NCBI GenBank assembly: GCA_934446475.1
Contig: CAKSEH010000006.1
Location: 1 to 64,000 of the forward strand
Origin: an uncultured Eubacteriales bacterium
GTDB taxonomy: Bacteria; Bacillota; Clostridia; Oscillospirales; Acutalibacteraceae
Reading direction: 5' to 3'
DNA: 64,000 nt
The position numbers and the translations under genes are program-made. The notes under the pieces were generated by a model that had not been told where the DNA came from, did no database searches, and saw only the letters and a list, made by a program, of their open reading frames with translations. The number at the start of each line of letters is the position of its first letter. Within the stretch, counting starts at the first letter, position 1. Below, piece after piece: positions 6,285 through 15,813 of this stretch.

Positions 6285-7901
6285 TCAGTCAAAAATATTA
6301 TCGGTTATTTCTACATTGACCGAGTTTGAAACGGGTATTTCTTCATTACATCCGATAATAAGGTTTTCTCTTACGGTGACATTTTCGGCACACCTGATAT
6401 TAAATGCCGCACCGCTCCCTTTAACAAGATTTTTTTCAATACATATATCCTTATGAACTCCGACCGCAGGTTCTTCGGCTTCGGTTTCGATAACAACCCC
6501 CACAGCGTCGCAATATTTTGTGCTGCCGAAACCGCAGTCAATAAATTTGTTGTTTCTGATTTGAACGTTTCTTGTGCCTATAGATTCACCCCAACCGTAT
6601 GCCGTATCTATATGTATTCCCTGACCGGTACAGTTTTCAAAGAGACAGTTTTCAACAAGTACATTTCTGGTCTGAATAAGAACGCCTCTGCCCCTGATAT
6701 TTTTTACAGTGCAGTTTTTAAAAGTAAGTCGGGGCATTTCGGTGACACTGGCTATAAGACTTTCTTCTTTAAGTCCGCTCGGCACCCCTTCTTCGAACTT
6801 TAAAACATAAAGTTCTCTTTTTTCATCATACGATACATCGCTGATTTTTCCGTTTGCAAAGCAAAGCAGATTTTTTTCGTTTATAAATTCAACACTGTCT
6901 CCCTTAACAGGAACATAAGGATATGTGTTTTGTGATGACGAACGGTGCTTTACATACACCTTATCATCGTTTATACCGTAAACGGTAAGATAAAATCCGT
7001 GAACATTTGAGGCGTCGTCTCCCATACCTTCAAAATAGCAGTTATCGTAAACAACATCTCCGATACAGTTTATAAGGTGGGTTGCATCGCAGTTTGCAGA
7101 CATCGGTCTTTTCTCGAAAGGCATAACCCTGAGTCTGTCAAAGAGCATATTCCTGCACTTTTGCGCAACCACCGCAAGGCCGGGAGCGGCAAAAACCTTA
7201 ACGTTTTGAATTTTAACATCACTGCAGCGGTACATCATAAATGTTGATGAATAGCTGTAGAGATACCTTAAAATAAGGCTTTCTCCAACGGTTATCATAT
7301 TGTGCTCGGTGCAGTTAAAGCAAAACTCGCCCGTTTTCGTTTTCATAATATTTGAAATACCTTCAAACAACGCCATACCTAAAGGCTTTGATGTTTTAAC
7401 ATCGTAGTTTTGAAGAGAAACTATGGGCTCGCCGCCTGAAATTTCATAGCCGCATTCGGGAGTTATGTAAACCGTATCACCTATCTTACCGGTAACCTTA
7501 GCGCAGGTGTAAAAACAGTCTTCAAAATTTACAGAAAGGTCTCTTACGGTCAGCCCCGAAACATCCTTAAAATCAAAAGGCTGCATAAGTCCCTTAAACA
7601 TCAGACTTGTATTATTGCCTTTTATTGTAAAATTTTCGGTTTGAGAAACAGAAAACAAAACATTTTTTTCCTTTTTCCAGCGGTTATTATCAAGTGACGC
7701 TATTGTGCCGTCAAGCAAAAAGCCAAACAACTCAAGCGCCTTTCGGTTATAAACCTCATAATTCCCTTCCGGCAGACTTATTCCGGAAAAGTTCTCTTTT
7801 TTGCTTCTTTCAAGCGCTTCGGCTATTATGCGGAAGTTTTGTTCGCCTGCTCCCTTTTGCTGCGAAAGTCCCGTAATTTTTAAAAGTTCTCCTTTATTCA
7901 T
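6285..7901 (-). CDS. GH110-like beta-helix enzyme (probable alpha-galactosidase)
   Basis: 538 aa, no signal peptide, so probably cytoplasmic. Repeated turns of a right-handed parallel beta-helix (NVTVRENLIIGC, RNVQIRNNKFIDCG) are visible along the chain. The central segment RPMSANCDATHLINC..VVYDNCYFEGMGDDASNVHG closely follows the GH110 pattern, including the Asp pair, and RGRGVLIQTRNVLVENC matches the next GH110 block. GH110 members release alpha-1,3-linked galactose (for example from blood-group-B structures); the exact linkage here is inference. It lies 26 nt downstream of the GH3 gene in the same operon. Confidence 0.72.
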   Translation of the reverse strand: MNKGELLKITGLSQQKGAGEQNFRIIAEALERSKKENFSGISLPEGNYEVYNRKALELFGFLLDGTIASLDNNRWKKEKNVLFSVSQTENFTIKGNNTSLMFKGLMQPFDFKDVSGLTVRDLSVNFEDCFYTCAKVTGKIGDTVYITPECGYEISGGEPIVSLQNYDVKTSKPLGMALFEGISNIMKTKTGEFCFNCTEHNMITVGESLILRYLYSYSSTFMMYRCSDVKIQNVKVFAAPGLAVVAQKCRNMLFDRLRVMPFEKRPMSANCDATHLINCIGDVVYDNCYFEGMGDDASNVHGFYLTVYGINDDKVYVKHRSSSQNTYPYVPVKGDSVEFINEKNLLCFANGKISDVSYDEKRELYVLKFEEGVPSGLKEESLIASVTEMPRLTFKNCTVKNIRGRGVLIQTRNVLVENCLFENCTGQGIHIDTAYGWGESIGTRNVQIRNNKFIDCGFGSTKYCDAVGVVIETEAEEPAVGVHKDICIEKNLVKGSGAAFNIRCAENVTVRENLIIGCNEEIPVSNSVNVEITDNIFD

Positions 7902-7927
7902 TTTTTAACCTTCCTATTATTTATTTT

Positions 7928-10297
7928 TTATTCAAAGCGCAGAAAAACCGATAAAATGTGTTCTGCGCAGTTTTCAAGATCCGCTCTTGTAAGACCCCCG
8001 TTATCAAGAGCGGATTTAAGATCTTCGGGATACGGTATATGCATCTTAATATCATTTCCCGCTTTTACCTCGGCAACGGGATCGTTCTTAACACCCCAAT
8101 CTGTGGTAACAAGACCGTTAAATCCCCATTCCTCCCTTAAAATATCGGTAAGCAATTCATAACTTTCCGATGAGTGAACTCCGTTTATGAGGTTATAGGA
8201 CGACATAAGCGTCCAGGGATCGGAATCCTTAATGCAGATTTCAAAGCCCTTTAAGTATATCTCCCTGAGCGCTCTCTCTGAAACCCTGGAATCGCAGTTT
8301 GCTCTGTTGATTTCTTTATTATTGACCGCAAAGTGTTTCACACAGGCGGCAACATTTTGTGATTGTATTCCCTTCACAAGGGCTGCGGCAGCCTTACCTG
8401 TTAAATACGGATCTTCGGAAAAATACTCAAAGTTTCTTCCGCACATAGGCGAACGATGAATATTCATAGCGGGGGTGAGCCAAACACCCAAATTATTTTC
8501 TTTAAGTTCCGTAGCCCCGACTATGCCTACTTCATATATCAAATCAGTATCAAATGTGCAAGCGAGCAGCGTTGCGCAGGGTAAAGCCGTTGTGGCTACT
8601 CCGATTTTTTCTTCAAGGCGCACTCCGGCAGGTCCGTCTGCAGTGGGAACGGGAGGAATTCCGAGTCTCGGTATATTCCCGAAACAGCCGGTATTACAAA
8701 CACCGCTTTGACATTCGGCGCAACCGACGAGCCGTATAAGCTCATCGTCGTCCATTTGAGCGATAAATTCCTCAATACTTACACTGTTTCCGACCTTATC
8801 AAGCGGCGTTAAGGCCTCGGGCGGCACAGCGTTGCCGGAGCATCTTCGGCGGAAATTTTTTTCCTGTTTTCTTAATTGCAGCGATTCATATTCGCCGTTT
8901 GATCTAAGGCGTTTGAATTCGGCGGCCGGAGCACAGCGGCTTTGAAGCTTTGAAATCGTTATATCTTCATCCAAAACATAAACAAACGAAAGCTCCGCTG
9001 CATTTTCGACGCTGTTGCCGACAAACAACCTGTAAATTCCTTTTTCGAGGACATATGATGACATTGAAATCTTACCCGAATCATCAAAACTCGCCATATC
9101 GGATACCTTAAACGAAAGAGTAATTTTCTGTTCCTCACCTACAGAAAGCAGTTTTGTCTTTTTAAAAGCCGCAAGCTCACGTGCAGGTTTTCCGAGCAGT
9201 CCGTCAGGCGCACTGTAATAGACCTGAACGACCTCCCTGCCTGAAACGCCGCCTGTATTTTTAACATCGGCACTGACGCATATTTCATCACCGCTGTATA
9301 CAGCGGTTGCCTTTATATCAAAAGTCGTATAAGAAAGCCCATACCCGAAAGGATAACAAACTTTATCTTTAGCACCCGGAATTGTTTCAAAGTATCTGTA
9401 ACCGACATATATATCATCGTTATATTCAACATAATCATAAGAATCGTTAAAATGCTCGGTTGAGGGATAATCCGAAAGCGAGGCGGCAAATGTATCACAG
9501 AGCTTGCCGGACGGATTAACATCCCCGCAGATAATATCAGCCGTTGCAAGTCCGCCCTCCATACCTGCCTGCCACGATATAAGCGCAGCGGATATTTTTG
9601 GATTATACTTTATCCAGCCTGTTTCCACAACGCTGCCTATATTTAAAACAATTATAACCTTATCGAATTTTTTGCAGAGCACTTCGGAAAGGGCTTTTTC
9701 ACCGTCAGACATCCTGAAATCGCCTTTATCGTCACTGCGATCCCAAGCCTCTCCCGAATACCTGCTTATTGACATAATTGCGGTATCGGCAAATTCGGCG
9801 GCACCGCAGATAAGATTTTCAGGCAAATCGGGCTGATTCAGTTGAAGTTTCATCATCAGTCTGCCGTATTCTGTTTCACGCTCTATTCCGTTTTCGATCT
9901 CGCAGACCTGTGCATAAAGTCTGTCAAAATTATCATTTTTCCACTGCTTTTCTCTTTTTACAAATTCAAGATAAAAGTCACAAAGAGGCGCAAAAAGTTT
10001 GATTTTTCCTTCTTGTTGTTTTTTTACCAATCCTTCATACAGGCTTCTTGTATAAGGGCAGTAAACATCACCGCTCCCGCCTCCGCCTTTTATGTATTCA
10101 TAAGAAGCGCTGCCGAAAAGGGCAATATTGCTTTTTTCTTTAAGGGGCAGAACACCGTCGGTATTTTTAAGCAAAACCATACCCTCGGCGGCGGCTTTCC
10201 TCGAAAGCGCTATATGTTCATTGCTTGCGGTTGCTCTTTTTCCGTTCGGTCCTAAGGTAATACAAGGCTGAAACAAAAATCTGCTGTACTTTTGCAT
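7928..10297 (-). CDS. GH3 beta-glycosidase with permuted domain order
   Basis: 789 aa from ATG 10297; GGGTGAG upstream favours this over GTG 10306. The order is reversed relative to classical GH3. The C-terminal-type alpha/beta domain comes first (AAEGMVLLKNTDGVLPL, then IKGGGGSGDV), next a fibronectin-III-like domain (~335-430). The TIM-barrel domain is last (IPPVPTADGPAGVR, PAMNIHRSPMCGRNFEYFSEDP, CVKHFAVNNKE). The nucleophile is Asp733 in VTTDWG. No signal peptide. This layout is known from Ruminococcus albus beta-glucosidase. Substrate unproven. First gene of an operon with the GH110-like enzyme, divergent from an AraC regulator. Confidence 0.92.
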   Translation of the reverse strand: MQKYSRFLFQPCITLGPNGKRATASNEHIALSRKAAAEGMVLLKNTDGVLPLKEKSNIALFGSASYEYIKGGGGSGDVYCPYTRSLYEGLVKKQQEGKIKLFAPLCDFYLEFVKREKQWKNDNFDRLYAQVCEIENGIERETEYGRLMMKLQLNQPDLPENLICGAAEFADTAIMSISRYSGEAWDRSDDKGDFRMSDGEKALSEVLCKKFDKVIIVLNIGSVVETGWIKYNPKISAALISWQAGMEGGLATADIICGDVNPSGKLCDTFAASLSDYPSTEHFNDSYDYVEYNDDIYVGYRYFETIPGAKDKVCYPFGYGLSYTTFDIKATAVYSGDEICVSADVKNTGGVSGREVVQVYYSAPDGLLGKPARELAAFKKTKLLSVGEEQKITLSFKVSDMASFDDSGKISMSSYVLEKGIYRLFVGNSVENAAELSFVYVLDEDITISKLQSRCAPAAEFKRLRSNGEYESLQLRKQEKNFRRRCSGNAVPPEALTPLDKVGNSVSIEEFIAQMDDDELIRLVGCAECQSGVCNTGCFGNIPRLGIPPVPTADGPAGVRLEEKIGVATTALPCATLLACTFDTDLIYEVGIVGATELKENNLGVWLTPAMNIHRSPMCGRNFEYFSEDPYLTGKAAAALVKGIQSQNVAACVKHFAVNNKEINRANCDSRVSERALREIYLKGFEICIKDSDPWTLMSSYNLINGVHSSESYELLTDILREEWGFNGLVTTDWGVKNDPVAEVKAGNDIKMHIPYPEDLKSALDNGGLTRADLENCAEHILSVFLRFE

Positions 10298-10395
10298 ATA
10301 ACTCACCCTACTTTTTGTTTGTTACTTGCATTATAGACTGTATTGTGCTAAAATTCAAGTAAAATACTGCACACTTTAGGACAAAATCTGCTGTA
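10276..10395. repeat. 13-bp direct repeats flanking the divergent promoters
   Basis: AAAATCTGCTGTA occurs at 10276-10288 (inside the first codons of the GH3 gene) and 10383-10395 (just before the AraC start), 107 bp apart. Spaced direct copies on both sides of a promoter are the usual arrangement of AraC-type operators. Confidence 0.45.
10330..10358 (-). promoter_or_regulatory. Promoter of the GH3/GH110 operon
   Basis: TTGAAT (complement of 10353-10358), 17-nt spacer, TATAAT (complement of 10330-10335). Confidence 0.7.
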
Positions 10396-10409
10396 TTATG
10401 AGGTGGGTT

Positions 10410-11192
10410 ATGAAATTTGCCTATGAAATAAGAAACATAAAAAACACCGATTTTGCGATAACAAACACTCTTACCTGGGGTGCTCACCTGCACAAAGAAG
10501 CGGAACTGATCTATGTTATCAAAGGAAATCCGATAGCATATGTTCAGGGAATAAAATACAACCTTGCTCCGGGAGAAGCGGTTGCCGTATATCCAAATCA
10601 GGTTCATTCATATGAAAACAACGGTGAATTTAAGGGCTCTGTTATGATTTTTGATCCGAGGCTTTATCCCGAACTTAACGGTTTAATAATCGGAAAGACA
10701 CCTTCAAATCCCGTAATAAGCGCAAAAACGCTTGAAAGTTGCGGTTTTCCTCAGCTGCACGACAGGCTGTGCCGAAAATTCTCGGAAGACTGCCCTGCTG
10801 CGGTTAAAAAAGGAGTCATACTTGTAACCGCAGGAATTTTAATGTCGGCATCAAACCTTAAAAACTCAAAGCACGTCCCCGACAATACCTTTGACAGTAT
10901 CTTTAATTATTGCTTTACGCATTTTAAGACCAAATTCACACTTGATCAAATGGCAAGCGATCTTGCTTTAAGCAACAGTTATCTCTCACATCTGTTTTCG
11001 GAGCGCATCCAAATGAGTTTTAACGACTATATAAACTCCATTCGCATAAACTATGCCTGCACTCTGTTAAACGAAACGGATCTCGGAATAACTCAGATCG
11101 CAACCGCATCGGGGTTTTCAACTATCAGAACCTTCAACCGAGCTTTTTTAAAGCTTGCAGGGAAAACTCCCACAGAATATAAAAATATTTAA
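10410..11192 (+). CDS. AraC-family transcriptional regulator
   Basis: 260 aa from ATG 10410; the frame also has ATG at 10398, but AGGTGG at 10401-10406 places initiation at 10410. Residues ~1-130 form a cupin-like effector domain (WGAHLHKEAELIYVIKG, LAPGEAVAVYPNQVHSYE). The C-terminal ~100 residues carry two HTHs (FTLDQMASDLALSNSYLSHLF and ITQIATASGFSTIRTFNRAFLKLAGKTP). Divergent from the GH3-GH110 operon, so probably its sugar-responsive activator. The effector is unknown. Confidence 0.9.
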   Translation: MKFAYEIRNIKNTDFAITNTLTWGAHLHKEAELIYVIKGNPIAYVQGIKYNLAPGEAVAVYPNQVHSYENNGEFKGSVMIFDPRLYPELNGLIIGKTPSNPVISAKTLESCGFPQLHDRLCRKFSEDCPAAVKKGVILVTAGILMSASNLKNSKHVPDNTFDSIFNYCFTHFKTKFTLDQMASDLALSNSYLSHLFSERIQMSFNDYINSIRINYACTLLNETDLGITQIATASGFSTIRTFNRAFLKLAGKTPTEYKNI

Positions 11193-11205
11193 AACTCAAA
11201 CCATA

Positions 11206-11250
11206 GAAAAAACGCACGACTTGCATATCAATATAAGTCGTGCGTTTTTA
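11206..11250. terminator. Bidirectional terminator between araC and hydA
   Basis: AAACGCACGACTT/AAGTCGTGCGTTT stem, flanked by A-run and T-run, so it works for both converging genes. Confidence 0.85.
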
Positions 11251-11254
11251 TGAA

Positions 11255-12679
11255 TTATTTTAAGACCGATACTGCGTCTGCAATGGTTTTTTCAAGAGCT
11301 TCTTTACCGTATTTATCGACCTCTGCTTTATTTTTCTCGCCGTGGGTAAGGCATCCGGCGCCGCCTATGCAGCCGCCCATACAGGCCATACCCTCAATAA
11401 AGTTCGAATCGAGAAGATTTTTGCTTTTCTTAAGCAGGGCTACTCTGCAGGCTTCTATACCGTCACACGAGCAGGCTTTAAGGTCAAAATCGTCAATTCC
11501 CTGTTCCTTAAGACCTTCGGCAACCGCATCCGCAAGTCCTCCGCAACGGGCAAAAATTCTTCCGAAATACGAAGCGTTGTCAAGCACGCTTTCTTCGAGA
11601 GTAGTTATATCAAGGTCCTTACTGTCAAACAAAGCCTGAAGCTCCTCAAAAGTTAAAACTTCATCAACATAAGGCTTTACTTCTTCCCTTTTTATTTCCA
11701 TCTTCTTTGCCGTGCAGGGACCGACAAAAACTATTTTTGCATTAGGTGTAGTCTCTTTAATATACTTTGCTATCGTTGCCATCGGCGAAAGATTATGAGA
11801 TACAAATTGTTTAAGCTCGGGGAAAGATTTATTTATATATTCCACGAATGCAGGACAGCATGAGCTTGTAAGAAATCCCTTTTCAGCCAGCTCTTTTGAT
11901 TCTGCCTGTGCAACCATATCTGCGCCTAAAGCCGCCTCAACGACCGAATAAAACCCGAGTTTTTTAAGTCCTGTTACTACCTGACCGAGCTTAGCATATG
12001 TAAACTGGCTTGAAATAGACGGCGCAACAACGGCGTAAACCTTATAGTTCTTTCCGTTATCGCTTTCCTTTATCATATCGATTACATCAACTATATAGGA
12101 TTTATCCATTATGGCTCCGAACGGGCACTGGTAAACGCAGGCGCCGCAGGAAATACATTTATCGTTATCTATAAGCGCCGCTTTATCCTCATTCATTGAA
12201 ATAGCCTTAATTTTGCAGGCATTCTGACACGGGCGTTTGCGGCCTACTATTGCGGTATAAGGGCATACTCTTGAGCAGGCTCCGCATTCCTTACACTTTG
12301 ATTTATCTATATGTGCAACGTGCTCGCTGTCAAATGTTATTGCTCCGAAACGGCATACATCCTCACATCGGTGAGCAAGACAGCCTCTGCAGGCGTTCGT
12401 TACTTCATAGCCGCCTACGGGGCACTCATCACAGGCGATATCTATTACTTCTATAACATTGCTGTTATTTTTATCTCCTCCGAGAGCAAGTTTTACACGT
12501 TCCTCAAGTATTGCTCTTTCCTTGTAAACGCAGCAACGCATAGTCGGAGTTTTTCCGGGGACGAGCATTTTCGGAATGTCAAGCATATTTTCCTTAAGTG
12601 TTCCCTGCCATTCCTGCCTTGCTACTTCTCTTAACACCTTGTACTTTAAATGTTGAACTTTTGTATCGAATTTTCTCAT
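11255..12679 (-). CDS. hydA: [FeFe]-hydrogenase, group B-like
   Basis: 474 aa from ATG 12679; a TTG at 12700 overlapping the phosphatase stop is the alternative. Cys-rich [4Fe-4S] ferredoxin motifs lie at ~97-155 and 175-185 (CKECGACSRVCP, CISCGACVYQCP). The H-cluster domain has L1 TSSCCPAF (271-278), L2 GPCTAKKME (320-328) and L3 MACMGGCIGG (431-440). Canonical L1/L2/L3 are TSCCPxW, MPCxxKxxE and MACPGGC, so this is the divergent form seen in group B enzymes. Expected to evolve or oxidise H2 with ferredoxin in the cytoplasm. Last gene of the rex-adhE-hydS operon. No HydE/F/G maturases are in the window. Confidence 0.85.
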   Translation of the reverse strand: MRKFDTKVQHLKYKVLREVARQEWQGTLKENMLDIPKMLVPGKTPTMRCCVYKERAILEERVKLALGGDKNNSNVIEVIDIACDECPVGGYEVTNACRGCLAHRCEDVCRFGAITFDSEHVAHIDKSKCKECGACSRVCPYTAIVGRKRPCQNACKIKAISMNEDKAALIDNDKCISCGACVYQCPFGAIMDKSYIVDVIDMIKESDNGKNYKVYAVVAPSISSQFTYAKLGQVVTGLKKLGFYSVVEAALGADMVAQAESKELAEKGFLTSSCCPAFVEYINKSFPELKQFVSHNLSPMATIAKYIKETTPNAKIVFVGPCTAKKMEIKREEVKPYVDEVLTFEELQALFDSKDLDITTLEESVLDNASYFGRIFARCGGLADAVAEGLKEQGIDDFDLKACSCDGIEACRVALLKKSKNLLDSNFIEGMACMGGCIGGAGCLTHGEKNKAEVDKYGKEALEKTIADAVSVLK

Positions 12680-12696
12680 TTTAAACTTTTGTCCTC

Positions 12697-13869
12697 TCAA
12701 AAATAGCTAACCTTTATTCTTTTACCCATCTGCTTAAGGCACTTTGAAAGCTCCTCAACAAGATTCATTTTGATATTGAAATTTATCGGAAGATCGGGGT
12801 TTTGGTGAGCCGGATTTATTGCCCTGCCGACAAAAAAGTTAATATCCGTTGCTTCCTCGAAAAGCAATCTGCAAATTAAAGAAGCACCGTCGTGTTTAAA
12901 TCCCCATTGCTCATAGCTCTTATTATCCGCAAGGTAATCCTTAGCATAGGTAAGTACCTTATTTATCGTTATAACGCCCTCAGTAACAAGGTCCACGCCT
13001 TCTATCTCGGCTATCGGCGGCACATCGGAGCGTTCGAAATTCAGGCTTGTCTTAACCGTCTTCCCGAGATATTTTGCTGCTATAGACGATGTTGTTCCGC
13101 CGCAAACTATATGTTTACCCTGTTTTGAGAAAAACAGCGACATCATTCTATCGCAGTCGTCCCTGTTAGAAGGAGGCCCGAAAAGTAGGTTCATAGGCTG
13201 CCTTTTTCTTATTCTTACGACGCAAGCCGTTGCATCGTCCCCCGGACGGTGGCCGTAAAGTTTATCACATTCGTCCACAAGTATGGTAGAAAGGGTTTTT
13301 GCCGTATATCCGACTATGGAAAGAGGCGCCAAAAATTCTATTATATCATCCCTCTTCCAACCGAAATTAAATGCGGTTCCTATTCCTGCGTGAGGGCAAC
13401 CGTCACTCATAGCGACAAAGATATCGCCTTCGCAAAGTTTTATCGACGAACGGTATATCTTTTTTCCGCCTATATTCATTTCTGTTTTGGGATAATCGTA
13501 ATTCCGGCCGTCTCTTAAAAGTATTACCAAAGGATTATCATACTGAATAAGCTCTGCGGTTTCGTTATTTATTAAATGAATTATCGTAAAAGTTGAATAC
13601 GCAACGCCTCTGACCGAACATATCGGGAGCGTGGCTGCTATCGTTTCAACACAATCCTCGATCGAAAGGCCCTCAGACATCATAGTTGAAATGATTTTGG
13701 AAGTGAGTGTTGAAAGAATACTTGCTTTAACGCCGCTTCCGAGACCGTCCGCCAAAACGATGATCTGCGAATCCTCCCCCTGCTCGACAATATCGATATG
13801 ATCGCCGCAAAGCTGCTCACCCTCGTGATTTATGCTCTTAAAGCCTATATCCGCACACAGATCATTCAT
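12697..13869 (-). CDS. SpoIIE-type PP2C phosphatase
   Basis: 390 aa. The first ~220 residues hold the PP2C/SpoIIE metal-binding signature: LADGLGSG at ~39-46, AMSDGCPHAG mid-domain and GDDATACVV. The last ~170 residues (CGGTTSSIAAKYLGK onward) are a partner domain that commonly follows in hydrogenase-linked phosphatases and whose function is unknown to me. It overlaps hydS by 8 nt and hydA's possible TTG start, so the three are coupled. Expected to remove phosphate from Ser/Thr of a target protein in response to HydS. No matching anti-sigma or anti-anti-sigma protein is nearby. Confidence 0.85.
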   Translation of the reverse strand: MNDLCADIGFKSINHEGEQLCGDHIDIVEQGEDSQIIVLADGLGSGVKASILSTLTSKIISTMMSEGLSIEDCVETIAATLPICSVRGVAYSTFTIIHLINNETAELIQYDNPLVILLRDGRNYDYPKTEMNIGGKKIYRSSIKLCEGDIFVAMSDGCPHAGIGTAFNFGWKRDDIIEFLAPLSIVGYTAKTLSTILVDECDKLYGHRPGDDATACVVRIRKRQPMNLLFGPPSNRDDCDRMMSLFFSKQGKHIVCGGTTSSIAAKYLGKTVKTSLNFERSDVPPIAEIEGVDLVTEGVITINKVLTYAKDYLADNKSYEQWGFKHDGASLICRLLFEEATDINFFVGRAINPAHQNPDLPINFNIKMNLVEELSKCLKQMGKRIKVSYF

Positions 13870-15538
13870 TTGTTATGCTCTCCTTAAGCTTTGTAAGCGC
13901 AATTTTGGTCTCAGCAGCGGTTTCTCCGAGCAAAGACGCTATTTCCTGAACAATTCGCATCTGCTTATCCACCACTTTATCCGCAATGTCAACGGTTTGC
14001 CTGCTGATATTTTCCTTTTTCTCCCTTTCGCTTTCCTCATCCGTTACGTCACGCATTATACAAATGAGAAGGTGATAATCCTTATCGTAAAGAACCGTCT
14101 GCTCAACATATTTCCGATATTCCGCAAGGTATGTCTTTTGGTCTCTTACGCTCGTTCCGGTTTTAAGAACATCCATAAACACCTTAGGGTCAAGTATCCT
14201 TATTACCTGTTCCCCGAGAACATCCGAGGCGGAGCGTATATTCATTATCTTAAGAGCCGCCTTGTTTATCTGTTGGACCTCAAAACTTTCGTTTAAAACA
14301 ATAAGCCCGTTGGGAGTGTTGTTTACAATATTATCGGAAAAGCTTTCCGCTTTATCCTTAAGGAACGGCAGACACATAGATATCTCTGCCTTACCCTGAT
14401 AAATGGCTACCGCCTTTTCACGGCAGGTATCGTAACCGCAGGAGCCGCAATTAAGTTCATCAGACGGCTTGAATTTTCCCATCTGCCTCAGTATTTCCGA
14501 TATTTGCTGCTCTGTAGGCGGCTGAAGTTTCTTTTCAATAGCCTCAAAATCCTTACGCATACCGTACGGATCCTGAGGAGGTATCTCAAAATCCTCCTTA
14601 CCGGCAAAATTTGCTACTGCCATATAATCCTTTACGGGAAGTCGGTGATATTTTTCCATAACCGGACCGCCGGTACAGCTCCCTATACAGGCAGACATTT
14701 CAATAAAACACTTATGAATATTTCCGTTTTCTATATCTTTGAGAGCAGCCATACAGTTTTCAACGCCGTCAAGCGCAAGATATGTATACCCGCTGTCGGT
14801 TGTATCCATAGTTTTTAAAATTCCGCCTACTGTAGGGAAAAATCTTGCTCTGCTCTTCGGATTTGAATCCATTTCTTTTTCAAGTTCGATTTTTTCCGCT
14901 TTGAGCCAGGAGGTAAGCTCTTCATATGTAAGGACGGCGTCAACTATCCCCTCATAATGCTCCGCCTCATCCTTTTTTGCAACGCACGGTCCTATAAACA
15001 CTGTTTTCGCATTCGGGTATCTTTTCTTTATATCTTTGCAGTGCGCTTGCATCGGCGACAAAACATCGGCAAGGAGTTCAAGCTCTTTCGGGAAATATTT
15101 TTGTATAAGCAGATTTATTGAATGACAGCAGGAAGAAATTATTATATCCCTCTTATCCTCCTTAATCATCCGCTCATACTCGGTTTTAACCATACTTGCC
15201 CCTAAAGCCGTTTCTTCGACATCATAAAATCCGAGTTTTTTAAGAGCCTTACGCATAGACTCTATTCCGACGCCGTCATAATTTGCGACAAACGACGGTG
15301 CAAGGCTTACTATAACGGGATCTCCGCTCTGAATAAGAACCTTTACCTTTTCGGTCTCGTCCACTATTTCCTTTGCGTTTTGCGGACATACCACAAAGCA
15401 CTGTCCGCAAAGTATACATTCATTTCCTATAATGTGCGCCTGATTACCCGAAAACCTTATTGACTTTACCGGACAGTGGCGTATGCACTTATAGCAATTT
15501 TTACAATTTGATTTTTTTAAAGTAAGACAGTTGGGCAT
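13862..15538 (-). CDS. hydS: Sensory [FeFe]-hydrogenase-like protein with PAS domain
   Basis: 558 aa, AAGGAG before ATG. Order: two [4Fe-4S] ferredoxin motifs (12-22, 41-51); an H-cluster domain with L1 SSCC (135-138), L2 GPCVAKKDE (183-191) and L3 SACIGSC (282-288); a four-Cys Fe-S motif CGSCGYDTC..C (364-389); a PAS domain (~395-500); and a helical tail. This matches group C 'HydS' proteins, proposed H2 sensors. The L1 and L3 loops deviate from catalytic hydrogenases (Ser for Thr, no CPGGC), consistent with sensing rather than turnover. It is fused by overlap to a PP2C phosphatase, its likely output. Confidence 0.88.
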   Translation of the reverse strand: MPNCLTLKKSNCKNCYKCIRHCPVKSIRFSGNQAHIIGNECILCGQCFVVCPQNAKEIVDETEKVKVLIQSGDPVIVSLAPSFVANYDGVGIESMRKALKKLGFYDVEETALGASMVKTEYERMIKEDKRDIIISSCCHSINLLIQKYFPKELELLADVLSPMQAHCKDIKKRYPNAKTVFIGPCVAKKDEAEHYEGIVDAVLTYEELTSWLKAEKIELEKEMDSNPKSRARFFPTVGGILKTMDTTDSGYTYLALDGVENCMAALKDIENGNIHKCFIEMSACIGSCTGGPVMEKYHRLPVKDYMAVANFAGKEDFEIPPQDPYGMRKDFEAIEKKLQPPTEQQISEILRQMGKFKPSDELNCGSCGYDTCREKAVAIYQGKAEISMCLPFLKDKAESFSDNIVNNTPNGLIVLNESFEVQQINKAALKIMNIRSASDVLGEQVIRILDPKVFMDVLKTGTSVRDQKTYLAEYRKYVEQTVLYDKDYHLLICIMRDVTDEESEREKKENISRQTVDIADKVVDKQMRIVQEIASLLGETAAETKIALTKLKESITNE

Positions 15539-15559
15539 AACATATTACTCCTTACTCAT

Positions 15560-15808
15560 TCACTTAAACTCGGAAAGAATATTCTCGTTGAAAAATTCTT
15601 TGAAATTATCCTTTGTTATACCGGTATACACATTATCGTCCACACTGACTGTGACGCCTATGCGGTTGCATTTTCCGGTGCAAAAGCTGCCTGCAAGCGT
15701 TATATCGTTTTCAAGGCCGTTATCCTTTACAGCTTTTGTTAAAAGCTCAACGATATCCTCCGAACCTTTTATATAGCAAGAGCTCCCCACACAAACCTGA
15801 ACTATCAT
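15560..15808 (-). CDS. Thioredoxin-like [2Fe-2S] ferredoxin (NuoE-like)
   Basis: 82 aa. CVGSSCYIKG at ~5-14 and CTGKCNRIGV at ~44-53 supply the four cysteines of a NuoE/thioredoxin-like [2Fe-2S] domain. It probably passes electrons to or from HydS/HydA, or monitors redox state. It sits 21 nt before hydS and is a diverged duplicate of the next gene upstream. Confidence 0.85.
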   Translation of the reverse strand: MIVQVCVGSSCYIKGSEDIVELLTKAVKDNGLENDITLAGSFCTGKCNRIGVTVSVDDNVYTGITKDNFKEFFNENILSEFK

Positions 15809-15813
15809 ATGTA

